Shown here piece by piece: positions 30,866-42,061 of a stretch of 64,000 bases of DNA. The notes beneath the pieces are model-generated. The model was not told the DNA's origin. It searched no databases and saw nothing but the letters and a program-made list of their open reading frames with translations. Location of the stretch: contig CM027377.1 of the NCBI GenBank assembly GCA_015680905.1, positions 59,975,501 to 60,039,500 on the forward strand, given 5' to 3'. Each line of letters opens with the position of its first letter. Position 1 is the stretch's first letter. The translations under genes and the position numbers were made by a program. The DNA comes from Coptis chinensis. Lineage: Eukaryota > Streptophyta > Magnoliopsida > Ranunculales > Ranunculaceae.

Positions 30866-33242
30866 TAAATATATTTTTCAAACTTACAACAATTAAAAGA
30901 ATGGCAAGTTAGAATCGAACCATACTTGAAATAGAGAAAAATTGAGCGAAGAAGTTTAATAAACCAATAACTAACTAGGTATGTCAAATTAAAACTATTT
31001 TTGAAATTTTTATCGAACTAATTTAAACTAGGAATAAAAATTTGCTTATAATTAATTAACTAATTAAACTAAAATTATTCGGTTTTCAAGAATTCAATGA
31101 ATCAAAAATCCTAATAGTGATGATTTCACCACTATTTTAAAGATAAGACTACTTTTATATTTCCAAATATTTATTTTCCTTTGTATTTTATAAATTTTAT
31201 CAAATAAACTCCAACGCTAATTGGAAGTTTAATGAATGATTTTTAATAAATGCATTTTATGGACGCTACTCATTTTAAAAAAAATAATAATAAATCCTCA
31301 AATTCTTCAAGCATTATAGGAAGCTATCTAAGCATGACAAATCAACTCAAACAAATTAAAGTAGTATATTGAACTAAAATGTTATTGAACAAGTTTTAAT
31401 AAAAATGATAATGGTGAAAGAAACTAACATTGATAAATACCCCAATTATTATGGTGATAGAACTCGTGCACGTCTCATTTCAATATTATTATTTCATATG
31501 AAGAAAATCATTGGATACGTTAAAGATTACACCGGAGAATAAATAAAAATTGAAAATACAAGAAAATAAGTCTACATTTTCATGATAGGGGATTCATCTT
31601 CCACCATTAGAGTGGAGATTTTACCCCATCATGAGTCTAGAATACGTAAATAGATACCATCATTGCACTTGAAACTTGAGTTTCTTCTATTATATTGATT
31701 GTCGGTCTAAAACAAGAAAAACTAATACACTCTCAAAACTCTCTATCTTAAAACAAAAATGAAATAACTAAATAACTAGCTTGCGATATTTTTCTCTCCA
31801 GTCTCGATGTCTTCAATGCCAATTCTCTTCTCTTTTTTTAGCTTCTACAAACAATATCTTGGTGCATAATATCTTCACACGAAATGGAAACAATCTTTGT
31901 GATATGGGAAGAAAATATAAGATAAAATAATTTAGAAAATGGAATAGGAAAATGATATTATCAAAGTTTATAGAAATAATAAAATAAATAAAAAATATTA
32001 TTTGGTAAGATAAAATGGAATGATATGGTTTTGAATTAGGAGTGGAGTGATTGGCAAGAAAATGGTAAGGATATAGGGAAATATATATGGTGGATAGAAT
32101 ATAAAGTATTAAGGAATGATTTGATATAATGAAATCTAGGGAATAAATAATTAATGGAAATTGGGGATATTTAATGGGGTGAAAATGGTAAGGATATATA
32201 GTGGTAGTTGCAGTTATCCTTTCTTGATTTCCTTATATAATTATCAATTCTCTAATATTTCCGACCTTCTATTCTTGATGGCACAATTTATTCCATGAAC
32301 TCTCACTTATTGATTCTTTAAATGATTCTCATGGGCTCGGGCTTTGATTGGGCTTTGATAAACAATATTTATTTCCTATAAAAAATATTAAACAAAATTA
32401 ATACAACATATTTTGCATGGGACTTTTCCAAAGACATGCACATATATGCAAATAATCATTTATGACAAAAAAAAATGTGCTTAATGCCATGGAATAAAGT
32501 AAATGTATAGTTTTACGTTAAAAATGCACAGTTAAACATAAATTATATTATAAAGTGCCTATAAAAATCTATCTAACAAAACAGAAAGGAGTGGAGGACA
32601 GATTCCACGTCATAAGGTGAGATGTGGTCGACACACCCCCTAACCATAGCCACTCAAAACTCATGGAGGGTGAATTAAAAAACTTTTATGGGGTGAGTTA
32701 AACAGTTTTTCTCACCTCACCCACCCTACACAAAAAAGTCAACATTGGACAAAATTTTTATGGGTTGAATCTTTTATGGGCTTGGAAACATGAGCATGGG
32801 CTCAATTAAAAAAAAATGGTAATAATGGGGGTAGGCATCCAAAAATCAGCCAAAAGTCAACAATTGCGGCTGGGCTTATAAACTGTTGGGCCTCCAAATT
32901 TGACATGGTACTGCACAATTGGCTGACCCAATTGATGCTATTGGGCTTATGGATAATAGGCAATTGGGCTAGCCTTTGCGCTGCGGACGAGTTGTTTTCA
33001 CCGGAAGGTGCACATACTTTGCACCGAAGCGTGTCGAGGTGTTTCGTGTCGGCGCTGCTAGCCATACCGGCCCGGAAGGCACGGCGTGTTGTTTCGTGCG
33101 AAGGCACGGTTTCATTTATGCATACACCTTACCGGCTGACGAAGTTGTCGGGGGTAGCGCGGCAGGCGCGTCGAGGTCTCGCTGGCCATAGGCACGGGCA
33201 TATCCTAGTATACATAAAATATACAATTTTAGGCACTTATCA
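30866..33242 (-). mobile_element. Right arm: 3' LTR of family D, minus orientation
   Basis: Attached to a polypurine tract and Athila-type 3' UTR at 33243 and above, so it is the 3' LTR of a minus-strand element. It ends at the palindrome centre without a TTATCA end. It contains a GC-rich segment (about 32577-33205) that the left arm lacks. Confidence 0.8.
32577..33205. other. GC-rich segment present only in the right arm
   Basis: About 630 bp lying between sequences that are adjacent in the left arm (28700-28715). It is rich in CGAGG/CCGG words and has several GGGCTTATAA/TTGGGCC phrases. It may be original U3 sequence deleted from the left arm or an insertion in the right one. No inverted-repeat ends or target duplication are seen, and the open frames in it (32802-33252) overlap on both strands and match nothing I know. 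Confidence 0.5.
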
Positions 33243-34150
33243 AACACCTTAAACCTACATTTTGCTAGTCCTCGAGCAAAACAAAACAAAACAAAATCCT
33301 AACTCACTTTCACAGGAATCGCGATTGCGGTTAGCTTGTGCAACAAGCTATTAAACCTCTAGGTAACCCCTAGAGGGCGAAAGTGTTGTCTCGTGAGGGT
33401 TTTCAGAGAATATACCCACAAAATTCGGTGTTCTAAATTAGACTACAAAGACTTGATTATCCATGTTATTACCCTAAGTTATCTCAACAAAGTCTTTTCA
33501 TCTCTTTTGGTAACAAACTTCAATTCTCAAAATACCAAAGTTAATGAAAATGAAATAAACATAAGCATTAAGCAATATAAATAACGTGCTATGAAAAGAT
33601 GCAATATAATGCTATGTACAAGTAACTTCATTTCTGGTATCCTTAGAAAGAATCATTAACTTGGGTTCTCACCTGGTTGTGTCATAGACACATTATCACT
33701 CATATACACTCCAAGTCAAGGTCTCCCTAGTGTGCGAGGGCACACTCAATCCTTACAATACTCTCAATGACTAACAAAAAAAGCCGAGGTCGATCATCAC
33801 ATCATCTTCTTACTTTCACACCAAACTTGGCCTAGGAAGCTATATGTCTTAAATAGGTTGTAATGGGGCTTAGGTAAGGGGTTCACAAGAAAAGAAATGG
33901 ACATTTCAAAGAGTTATTACTTGATTAGGGCCTTCACCACTACGTAGAGAAACTTCGAACTTTAGTACTTCTTCAAATTGTAACTTTTAAGGAGGCCCAA
34001 GATTTTTTTTTTGGTTTTTTTGGAGGTGGGCACATCTTCTTGCCATTTTGATTTTTTATTGACTTGCGGCAAGGTCTTGAAACTTTGACTTTTCTGTTAA
34101 GGAAGCAACTAACTTTGAGTACACTTTCTTTATTTTCTTCACAGTCATCC
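33243..34150 (-). other. 3' UTR of a minus-strand Athila-type element (family D)
   Basis: Collinear with the LTR-proximal half of the 3' UTRs at 3631-5470 (-) and 22300-23228 (+). Hairpins: TTTTGCT/AGCAAAA (33260-33281), TAGCTTGT/ACAAGCTA (33332-33350) and CCTCTAGG/CCTAGAGG (33356-33376). No env-like or pol sequence follows; the element is truncated near 34150-34230. Confidence 0.7.
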
Positions 34151-34229
34151 TAACTCTCAAGTAATGATATCATGTTTATTTCGATGTTACTCTTAACTCA
34201 CACTTGCTCACAAAATTATTCGATGTTTA

Positions 34230-34416
34230 TATAACTTGAGTAGGGATTCGTACCCATGCCTAAACACTTAGAGCTAATAAAATCACGATGCTAGAATAAC
34301 TCCAGAGAATAATGTGAGAATGATTTTCATGAGAATGTCTTACACTATACTACAATTATTCTTAATTTAATTTCATACACAAATAACAATTTATTTCTAA
34401 ATAACTTCAGGATAAA

Positions 34417-34462
<46 letters not shown>

Positions 34463-35090
34463 ATGGAGGATTAAATCCACTCATGCAATAATCAAATACA
34501 ATTTCTAGGGACTTCGCCACTACATCTCTAATCCTTCTTGGGTTCATAGACAAACCCAAAGACGGATTCGAAGTCTCGATCTTTAACACGATGAACTCAT
34601 TTATGAGAACACCTGTTAGCATGAGGAATTGAAGTGATATTTCATCTCTAAAATATACATTCAATCCTTAGTCCTACTCTACACTAGGAGTCCAAAATTC
34701 AAGGATTGATACTACAAAGGAAGTAGCGACTTGTGACTAGTCCCAGTGTCACATGGGTCGCACGTGCTACTCGATCTTGAGTTCCAGACTCAAACTTGGT
34801 TGTACTCTATCATTTTGTGACAAGATGCAAACTAACACTTGTTATTCATAATCCATCCTAGAAGGCAAGTAAATGATGTAATGGTTTGAATACTTTGTCT
34901 ATATTGATCCATTAGAGTCCATTTTTGAAATTCTAACCTCATAAGTTGGTAGGTACTAGGTATGACTGTATTAACCTCCCAAAAGCCGATCATAGTCATC
35001 ATACCAGTGTGATGCTTGTAAAATACTGAAGTTCTGTACGATTTGAGTTACTAAGTTTGTTTGTTTGTTGCTTTGTTTGTATTTTTTGTT
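34230..35090 (-). mobile_element. LTR fragment of family B, minus orientation
   Basis: Read on minus it matches the downstream half of the LTR at 61421 (the ATATTTCAGAGATGAAATATC-like block, the CATGAGTGGATT block and CCCTACTCAAG), in order. It contains a (AG)n run. Both ends are truncated; boundaries are approximate. Confidence 0.6.
34419..34460. repeat. (AG)21 microsatellite
   Basis: Uninterrupted AG dinucleotide run inside the LTR fragment. The homologous place at about 62660 has only a short CT run. Confidence 0.95.
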
Positions 35091-35278
35091 TGTTTGTTTG
35101 TTTTTTTAGGCTTATTAGATCAAATACCATATTAAAATGTAATCTTGAACACTAGTTCACAATCTAGAGATACAATACGTTTTGGAATAGGTCCCATGTC
35201 TTGATAACTAATATCTCACCTAGAAAGTTTATGGGTTTCCTATTAAATAACCAACTAATCTAATGCATATGGACTATA

Positions 35279-36290
35279 TGATAAACGTAAAAAGATAGTT
35301 TTACTCACAAATAAAGCGATGAACTCTAAACGAAAAGTAAAACTATAAACCTGTTTCTTATACTAGACTTATCAAAGATATTTGTTTTCTACTCTCGAAT
35401 CTATTGACGTAGAGTTGGAATAGAAGATTTGTTTCACTCCTAGTCCTTTAGCATTCAAGTTTTCTATAATTGATGGTCTATCCAAAGTCAATGAGAGATT
35501 TACGAGGGAATTTATACTACAATGTGAATTCAAATAACACGATACGAATAACGAAATAACAGAATGGTAAGAGTTGAATCTAGATAAAGGATTAGGGGAA
35601 TTTGATTCCACCTTGAATCCAACTTAATAAACTAGCATAGATTTGTTGTAAACCAATTCTTATGTTCTTACGGTAAGAATTGGTCTTTCTAATCCCTAAT
35701 TATACATGGCATTTCTACCAATTCATAACTAGCATGTGAGGTCGTCCACCCATTCTCATGGCGAATCAAGGACCTTCTAGAGTGGAATAGATTCTTACAA
35801 CGATTCTATACTACACAATCAAGTTTTCATCAAGGCTTCATCAAACCCCTCTAATGGAGGTTTAGCCTTGATTCATCAAACTATCATTTCCCATTGAATT
35901 AAAACTAGACATAATATAAAGATTTGAACTTTACTAATTTTAACTAACAATACTTCAAATCTAATTAATAACTAAGAATTGAATAACAACAAGAATTGAA
36001 ATTATATCTACAAATTTAAATGACAAAATCGAAATGATCAAGAACTACTATTTTATTTATCTAATCAATGAAGAACAATCATTCTAATAACTAATCTAAA
36101 ACAATGTATGAAACTAATTAATTAACTAATTGAAATAAAAAAAAAAACTAGATCTACAAGCTATTTTAATGGCTACTTTTTTATTCTAAGCTATCTAACT
36201 ATCTTTTTCTTAAGAGCTAAATCTTGTTTTATGTAAAGCAGGAGACCAGATCCACAATTTCGTGCATGGGCTGAGGAGCCATGTTCGCGT
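35279..36290 (-). mobile_element. Truncated LTR of family A, minus orientation
   Basis: Minus-strand end TTTATCA at 35279. From there it follows the element-A LTR backwards (GAGTTCATCG, the CATGAGAATGGG block, the CATCAAACCCCTC block) up to the U3 phrase AGCCCATGCACGA at about 36265, after which similarity stops. There is no primer-binding site next to 35279, so it is a 3' or solo LTR remnant. Confidence 0.75.
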
Positions 36291-36600
36291 GTTCAGCAAC
36301 AAGTTTATCTTTCTCTCTTTTCTCTTGACCAAAATTGATTCATTCATTGATTGAAAAAAGAGAGGCAAGTAAAGAGAGAAAGAAAGGGTTGGTAGATCGT
36401 TGCCCACACAACGTCCATTCCAAGGATAGGAATATAATAGAAGATCAAGAGGTTGCTGATTCGTAGAGCTTGGATTCTCAGAGTTATCACAGCTGATCAA
36501 AAGTATGATTCTAAACCAAATCGTGAGAACCCTTTATTCCGCTGCGCATGGGTTTTTGCGGTTTGTAGTAAATCATTACATGAAACCATAACGGCTCCTA
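36291..36600. other. Spacer of unknown origin
   Basis: Joins the minus LTR remnant to the plus LTR end of copy F. It contains a purine-rich run (36355-36390). No gene or repeat is recognised. Confidence 0.4.
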
Positions 36601-36711
36601 CATAATTGAGAGTAGAACTTTGATATAAGCAGCTAGAAAACATAGTTTATTTCTTCTTAGTTAGTTGTCTTTCGCATTAAGTAGGAGTAAAAGATAATTT
36701 CTAGTTTATCA
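36601..36711 (+). mobile_element. End of the 5' LTR of Athila-type copy F
   Basis: The last ~110 bp align with the end of the element-A LTR (ATTGAGAGTAGAA onward) and end TTTATCA, followed by AA and a primer-binding site. Most of the LTR is missing. Confidence 0.65.
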
Positions 36712-36713
36712 AA

Positions 36714-36729
36714 TGGCGTCGCTACCATC
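36714..36729 (+). other. Primer-binding site of copy F
   Basis: TGGCGTCGCTACCATC, two bases after the LTR end. Same site as in elements A and E with one or two changes. Confidence 0.75.
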
Positions 36730-37418
36730 TTAGTTGCCTTTAGACATAAATTCCACTAGTTTTTCAATTCTAAAACAGCCCGAATTCACCCACCCACTCT
36801 ATTGTTTTTGAACCTATTTTGTTATTTCCATACACTATTACTGGATTCATGACTGTGTTTTTGTTTTCTACAACAGGTTTCTCAGAACAAGGTCTCACAA
36901 CAGCTCTTATACTCACGGAGACCTTACTGGAAAAGTTTGAAATAGTGAAGTGCAATCTCAGAGCGTGCCTGCGCCCTATTTCAACTATCTTGGAGCGCGC
37001 ACGCGCCTTGACCTCCAGTAAGTCAGTAACCTTAGTTTGAGTTTTCTATAGTATTCTATTTTGAGCGCGCACTCGCCCGAGTTTTCTACAGGTTTAAACA
37101 CAGCCCATTTAAAAAATTCCAGTCTAAAAGCCCAGCCCATAACTTAAGGTCAAGATCAAAACCATCTAAAACTACCTAAGGCCCAGCCCATTAGGACTTA
37201 TCTAAACCACGCGAGAAAGCCTGTTTATGAATTTTTTTAGTACAGAGTGCGCCCGCACCCTAGTTACCTTATATTTGAGCGCGCGCGCCCTTTGAAGTAA
37301 GTCTGATCGCTCTGCCCTTTTACAGGTTAGTTACAGGTTATATCTTGGTTCGAAATATTTGATGGTTCGGTGTTCCAGGCTTCTACATGACACTAAGATT
37401 CGTATGGAAGGCGCTATT
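36730..37418 (+). other. Leader of copy F, first part
   Basis: Contains ACCCACCCACTC near 36785 and several GAGCGCGC..CGCGCC motifs (36960-37300). It is interrupted at GCGCTATT by a solo LTR and resumes at 38905. Confidence 0.7.
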
Positions 37419-38904
37419 TGATAAGCACATAAATGCTACACATGTATGCCCATATTTATGTTATATTATCTAGTTAATTAATATAAGTTCCTTTGATTAG
37501 TCTATTTCCTTGGTTTTACAGAAATTAACGCAAATACGAAGAAACAAGTTGAGACTGAGGCCTTTAAGGAGTTGTGAGATTCTCACGTCTTGATTACAGA
37601 GAGACTACACAAAACGAGATATGAAATAACATGTGTATGACATTATAAAGCTACTGCAAAAAATGAGGAATCTTGTTGTCAAGAGGTCGAAGCGCCGGCG
37701 CTGAAGAAGTCTATGACAAAAATACCATGCCCTTTCTAAAATTGTAGAATTACAGTGTTTTTCCAGACCCTTCGCAGCTTATCTCCACCACTCAGAACTC
37801 GATTTAGACAGTTTCAAAAGTGATTAAAACACAGAAAGGAAGCTTTCTAAAGGAGTTCAAAAGCTTGCATGCCCTAATCAAAGCCTCTATATAAACCAAG
37901 AAAACCAACAGTTAAAGGGGCTCTCCAGAACATAGAAGATAGAAAATAAAAAATAGAGTAAAGAGAGAAAGAGAAGAAGAAAAGAGGGAGCTCGAAAGTG
38001 AAGTAGAGAGAGACTCAACCCCATGGTATAAACAGTGATATCTCGAGTGAGGTTGAGGTTTGGAGCAACACCGGAGCGATTCGAATAAGAAGGCAGAAGC
38101 TTGGAGAAAGGAAGAAACAAACTCATCGTGACAATGAGTTTATCTATCTCTTACTTTAGTTTTTGTCTTATTATGATTATGTGTAGCTAAATCCAAGCTA
38201 GGGCTTAGATGAAGCCCTAGACTTGCGTAGGTTTTTACTGTTTAATGTGTTTATTATTCTCCAACTCAATGAATAACTGATTGATTTCTCTGATATTAGT
38301 GGTTTACCTTCATTGATTATATCTTGCATGTAATGCCATGACTTAACTAGTTAATAGTTGGATTAATATTCTATTCTTATCAAAGCATCGTTTTTATCGT
38401 TTACGTAAACTTGTGAGAAGTCATGCTATAAGAAGACGATTTTTGCTAGGAGTTTATATTCTCGTTTGCTGAAATTCAATCAAACTAATATATAGATTAT
38501 ATAAGAGCTCAACGTTCACATCTTCGAGAAAGCTAGGGTTGCCTTTCCCTCGTGTTACTCGTAATTAAAGGAGAACTTTGAATTAATTGAATTATGATAA
38601 CTTACAACAGTCTAGGGTGGATTCGAATGCCTTAGTATTCTCTCCATTAATAGTTTTAATATTAGTTTTATTATTTTCATAGTTTAACTAGCTTTAGTTA
38701 ACAATTACTTTTCCTACAAACCAATATAGTTCGGATTAGGTTAAGTAATATTTTAATATTCAATTGTACCCAACATGCATTCTCTGTGGGATCGACCTCG
38801 TATTTGGACACCTACTATAATAGACCTCGTGTGCTTGCGAGTATTAGTATAAGTAAAATAGGATTTAATTAGCCTGTTTATTTAGGTTGGTTAAATTCTT
38901 ATCA
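37419..38904 (+). mobile_element. Solo LTR (family C) with perfect target duplication
   Basis: 1486 bp, TGATAAGCACATAAATGC to TTCTTATCA. CTATT is repeated on both sides (37414-37418 and 38905-38909), and the joined host sequence GCGCTATTCATAAGCG matches the uninterrupted leader of element A near 11680. A TATA box lies near 37888 (CTCTATATAAACC). No internal sequence remains, so it arose by recombination between the two LTRs of a full element. Confidence 0.93.
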
Positions 38905-39042
38905 CTATTCATAAGCGTAGCAAGGAGGCATTCAGGTTCTCCTTCTTTCACTCCTCGTTTCTTCTGTCAGAGGAGTTTAATTCTAGTATAATCAGGCGTG
39001 GTTGACTGCTGAATTGTTCTTTCATATTGGACTTAAGCTTGC
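38905..39042 (+). other. Leader of copy F, second part
   Basis: Continues the leader with CATAAGCGTAGCAAGGAGGCATTC-like sequence (also at 620, 11690 and 44350) up to the gag start. Confidence 0.75.
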
Positions 39043-40204
39043 ATGAGATTAAGGTCTGGTAAGAAAACACCATCTAACATTATCTATCGTAAACATCAAC
39101 GCACACGTCTATCTAAAATATCACACATTACACCTGCATCAATGGTTGAAGAAGTAGAGACTCCTCTCTCTGATTTTTACAAATTCCTAAATGATGGCCC
39201 TAAGTCATGCATCGTTCTTGCAGTCCCAGTGGGGCAATTTCGAATTCCCCCAAACAGTTTTAATTTGTTACCAATTTTTCATGGTTTAAACCACGAAAAG
39301 CCTTATCAGCATATGTGTAGGATAGAACAAGTTCTCACTACATTCCATCATCCAAACGTAGGTTTAGAACAAGTTAAACTTAGGGTGTTTCCTTTCACCC
39401 TAGTCGACAAGGCGGCGTCTTGGTTAACTGCCCAAACGCTAAATTCCGTAGACTCATGGGCTAAACTTGTTCAATTGTTTATGGAACAGTTTTACCCACC
39501 ACTGAAGATAGATGAAATGATTCAAAAGATTCATTTCTTCTGCCATAACCCTTATGAATCCTTTTCAGAGGCCTGGAACCGGTACACTGATCTTCTTATA
39601 GAATGTCCACATCATAACCTTGCAAAAAACACGCTTGTTCGTGCTTTTTTCAAGGGGCTTTCACATTACCATAAGGAGGTTCTTGATATAATGAATAGGG
39701 GTAGTTTCCTTAGTAAAGGAGCCTCCGAGGCTTATAAGTTTTAGAAGATCAATCAAGCATAATAATAATGGCGGGGGGTAACGATATCCCCCGGCCCTCC
39801 TTCTTCTTTAACAACAAAGGATGCTAGTATGTTTGAGGTTAAACCTAATCGAGCTTAGAACTCTAATCGAATCCCTCACAAAAAAGGTAGAAGCCATTTT
39901 TGTTCACTAGAAGCCTACTCCTGTCATGAACATCAACTCTCTTCTATGTAATTTCTATTTTAGTCTTAAGCATACCGACTCCTATTGTCTTCTTGCCTAT
40001 GAACAACCACCCGCACAGCTGGAAAATGTTTGTGCCTTTATTTAATAACATTCCTAACGCACCTTGGAGACAAAATCCCAACTTCAATTGGCGTAATAAT
40101 TAACAAGTTACACCTCCGGGTTTGGTAATCAAAATGTTAGACCAGTAAACAACTACAACCCAATTCCACCAAGAAAAGTACAAGGACCAGATAATTATAA
40201 TAAT

Positions 40205-40235
<31 letters not shown>

Positions 40236-40735
40236 GAGGTATTGTCCCGGTTAATAACAACTATCACAACCCACCCATTAATAATTAACGTGAGATAGTT
40301 CCTATCAGACCACCTGTTGCCACTAAACCTTCACAACCGGATCGCTTCAATGCCTACATGCAAGCTCAACAACATATTATACAATCCATTCAACAATCCA
40401 TACAACAGTTAGCCCAAGATAAAGCCCAACCAAAAGGTGTGTTTCCGTGTCAAGCTATACCTAATCCTAAAATGCCAAAATACCTTGGAAATAACCAAGA
40501 ATCCTAGTAACGAAAATTTAAATGTAGGTGAGTTAAATGTCGCCACCACCCTCCGTTCTGGTAGAGTGGTTGATAACGCCGTAACTATGCCCGTTGATAC
40601 ACCACAAGTGGTCATTGAAAATGAAACTTTACTAGATACCAAAATAGAAACTGAAGATCCTACACCTATAGAGGTACCAGTTAAACCACAACGCAAGAGG
40701 AAAATGGCTGGCCAAGGATAAACTTAAGGTTAATA
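39043..40735 (+). pseudogene. gag: Gag of copy F
   Basis: Starts MRLRSGKKTPSN at 39043 with 233 open codons, including the SWLTAQTLNSVDSWAKLVQL and SFSEAWNRYTDLL blocks. A frameshift near 39740 breaks it. In the nucleocapsid (about 39940-39990) the zinc knuckle reads CNFYFSLKHTDSYC, so the second Cys is Tyr and metal binding would be lost. A (ATA)n run (about 40203-40232) replaces part of the Asn-rich tail. The linker shares ATTLRSGRVVDN with element A. Confidence 0.85.
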
Positions 40736-40779
40736 ATCCTATTGAACCATATGCTAAATATAAAGATAACCACTGTTTC

Positions 40780-41415
40780 TCCAGAGACTGGCCATGTTGA
40801 AAAAGGATACAAATTTTGATGAGATTAGAGAAGTTTTTAAAAATCTAACGATAAACCTACCTTTTCTTGAAGCTATTAAAAAAAATATAACAACATGCTA
40901 AGTTTCTAAAAGAATTGCGCACTACTAGGAGGAAAACCAACATTCTGAAAAAAGCCTTTTTAACTGAATAGTTTCCCTCTCTATCTAAACATAACGGAAT
41001 TGTTAAGTACAAGGACTCTAGTCGTCCTATTGTACAATGTACCTTAGGGGATACCCACATGACAACTGCTCTATTAGACTTAGGGGCGAGTTTTAACTTA
41101 CTCCTTTACTACCTATATATGCAAATTGGTATACACGAGATACAACCAACTAAAATGACGTTGCAATTAGCTGACCGTTCTATTAAGTATCCCAAAGGTG
41201 TCGCTGAAAATGTGCTTGTTAAAGTTCAAGATTTTTACTACCCAGCCGACTTCGTTATCTTCGACACAGAAGTCGCTAACGACTCTGTTCCTATCATCTT
41301 AAAGTGTCTCTTCTTACCAACCGCCAATGTGCTCATTAACTACCGCGACGGTTTAATGTCCATTTCTTTTAGACACCTTTCTGTGGAGGTGAATGTTTTC
41401 AAAACGATGCAATAG
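40780..41415 (+). pseudogene. pol: Protease of copy F
   Basis: The linker start (FDEIREVFKNLTINLPFLEAI) is broken by a run-length change near 40880. The open part 41059-41415 has ALLDLGASFNLLL (catalytic Asp at 41077) and the VPIILKCLFLPTANVLI block, in which the conserved GRPF is altered. A stop at 41413-41415 stands where element A has CAG. Confidence 0.8.
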
Positions 41416-41448
41416 TTACCCGATACGACTATCGATGGAGAAGTTAGC

Positions 41449-42061
41449 ATGATCGAGAGTTTAGCTCAAGATTATTTCAACAACATGTTTCCTGAGAATC
41501 AGATGCACCAATTCCTTTTCTTCGGAAATTCTAACTTTGACGATGACTCCTACGTAGAGGAAGTCATCGCCCTTTTAGAGTCTACTCCTATCTTAGATCC
41601 TTCTGTATATCCATCTTCCGAGTTTGAAGACCTCTTACCTAAACAAGCCTTTACTACTCAGGACGAAGACCCTCTGGAATCCTTTCTACCCATTCCTCCC
41701 ACCCCTGTGCTTAAACTTCTTCCTGCTGAGTTGAAGTATATCTATCTTGATCCGGATGGTAATCATCCGGTGATCATAACTTCTCAATTGTCTACTGATG
41801 AAGAGGCACGTTTGATTAGGGTGATTAGGGAACATCATTCCATGTTTAGTTGGTCCCTAGACGACATTAAGGGGATTGACCCTAGTGTATGCACACATCA
41901 TATACATTTGGAGGATAATGTAATGACTTCACGCGAACCTCAGCGTCGCTTGAACCCTACCATGAAAGCGGTGGTCAGGGAAGAAGTCTTAAGGTTACTC
42001 AATGCAGGTATCATATATCCCATCTCTGATAGCGAATGGTAAGCCCCATTCATGTAGTTCC
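41449..42061 (+). pseudogene. pol: Protease-RT junction of copy F, cut by copy E
   Basis: 197 open codons starting MIESLAQDYFNNMFPENQMH, through LPAELKYIYLDPDGNHPVII to the first RT block (ACTHHIHLEDN, AVVREEVLRLLNAGIIYPISDSEW). It ends at 42042, and the sequence reads GTAGTTCC to 42061 where an LTR begins. The rest of pol is displaced and not found in the window. Confidence 0.85.

Larger units (their letters stand above)
28666..33242. repeat. Palindromic LTR pair (large inverted repeat)
   Basis: Two copies of one LTR in opposite orientation meet at a 39-nt centre (30827-30865). The left arm begins TAATAAGTGCCTAAAATTG at 28666 on plus; the right arm begins TGATAAGTGCCTAAAATTG at 33242 on minus. 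The arms align along their whole length, roughly nine bases in ten by eye, apart from a MITE in the left arm and an extra segment of about 630 bp in the right arm. Confidence 0.9.

Noticed and set aside
32802..33252. Three overlapping open frames of 71-115 codons on both strands
   Set aside because: They are a by-product of the GC-rich segment inside an LTR; opposite-strand overlap and lack of motifs argue against coding.
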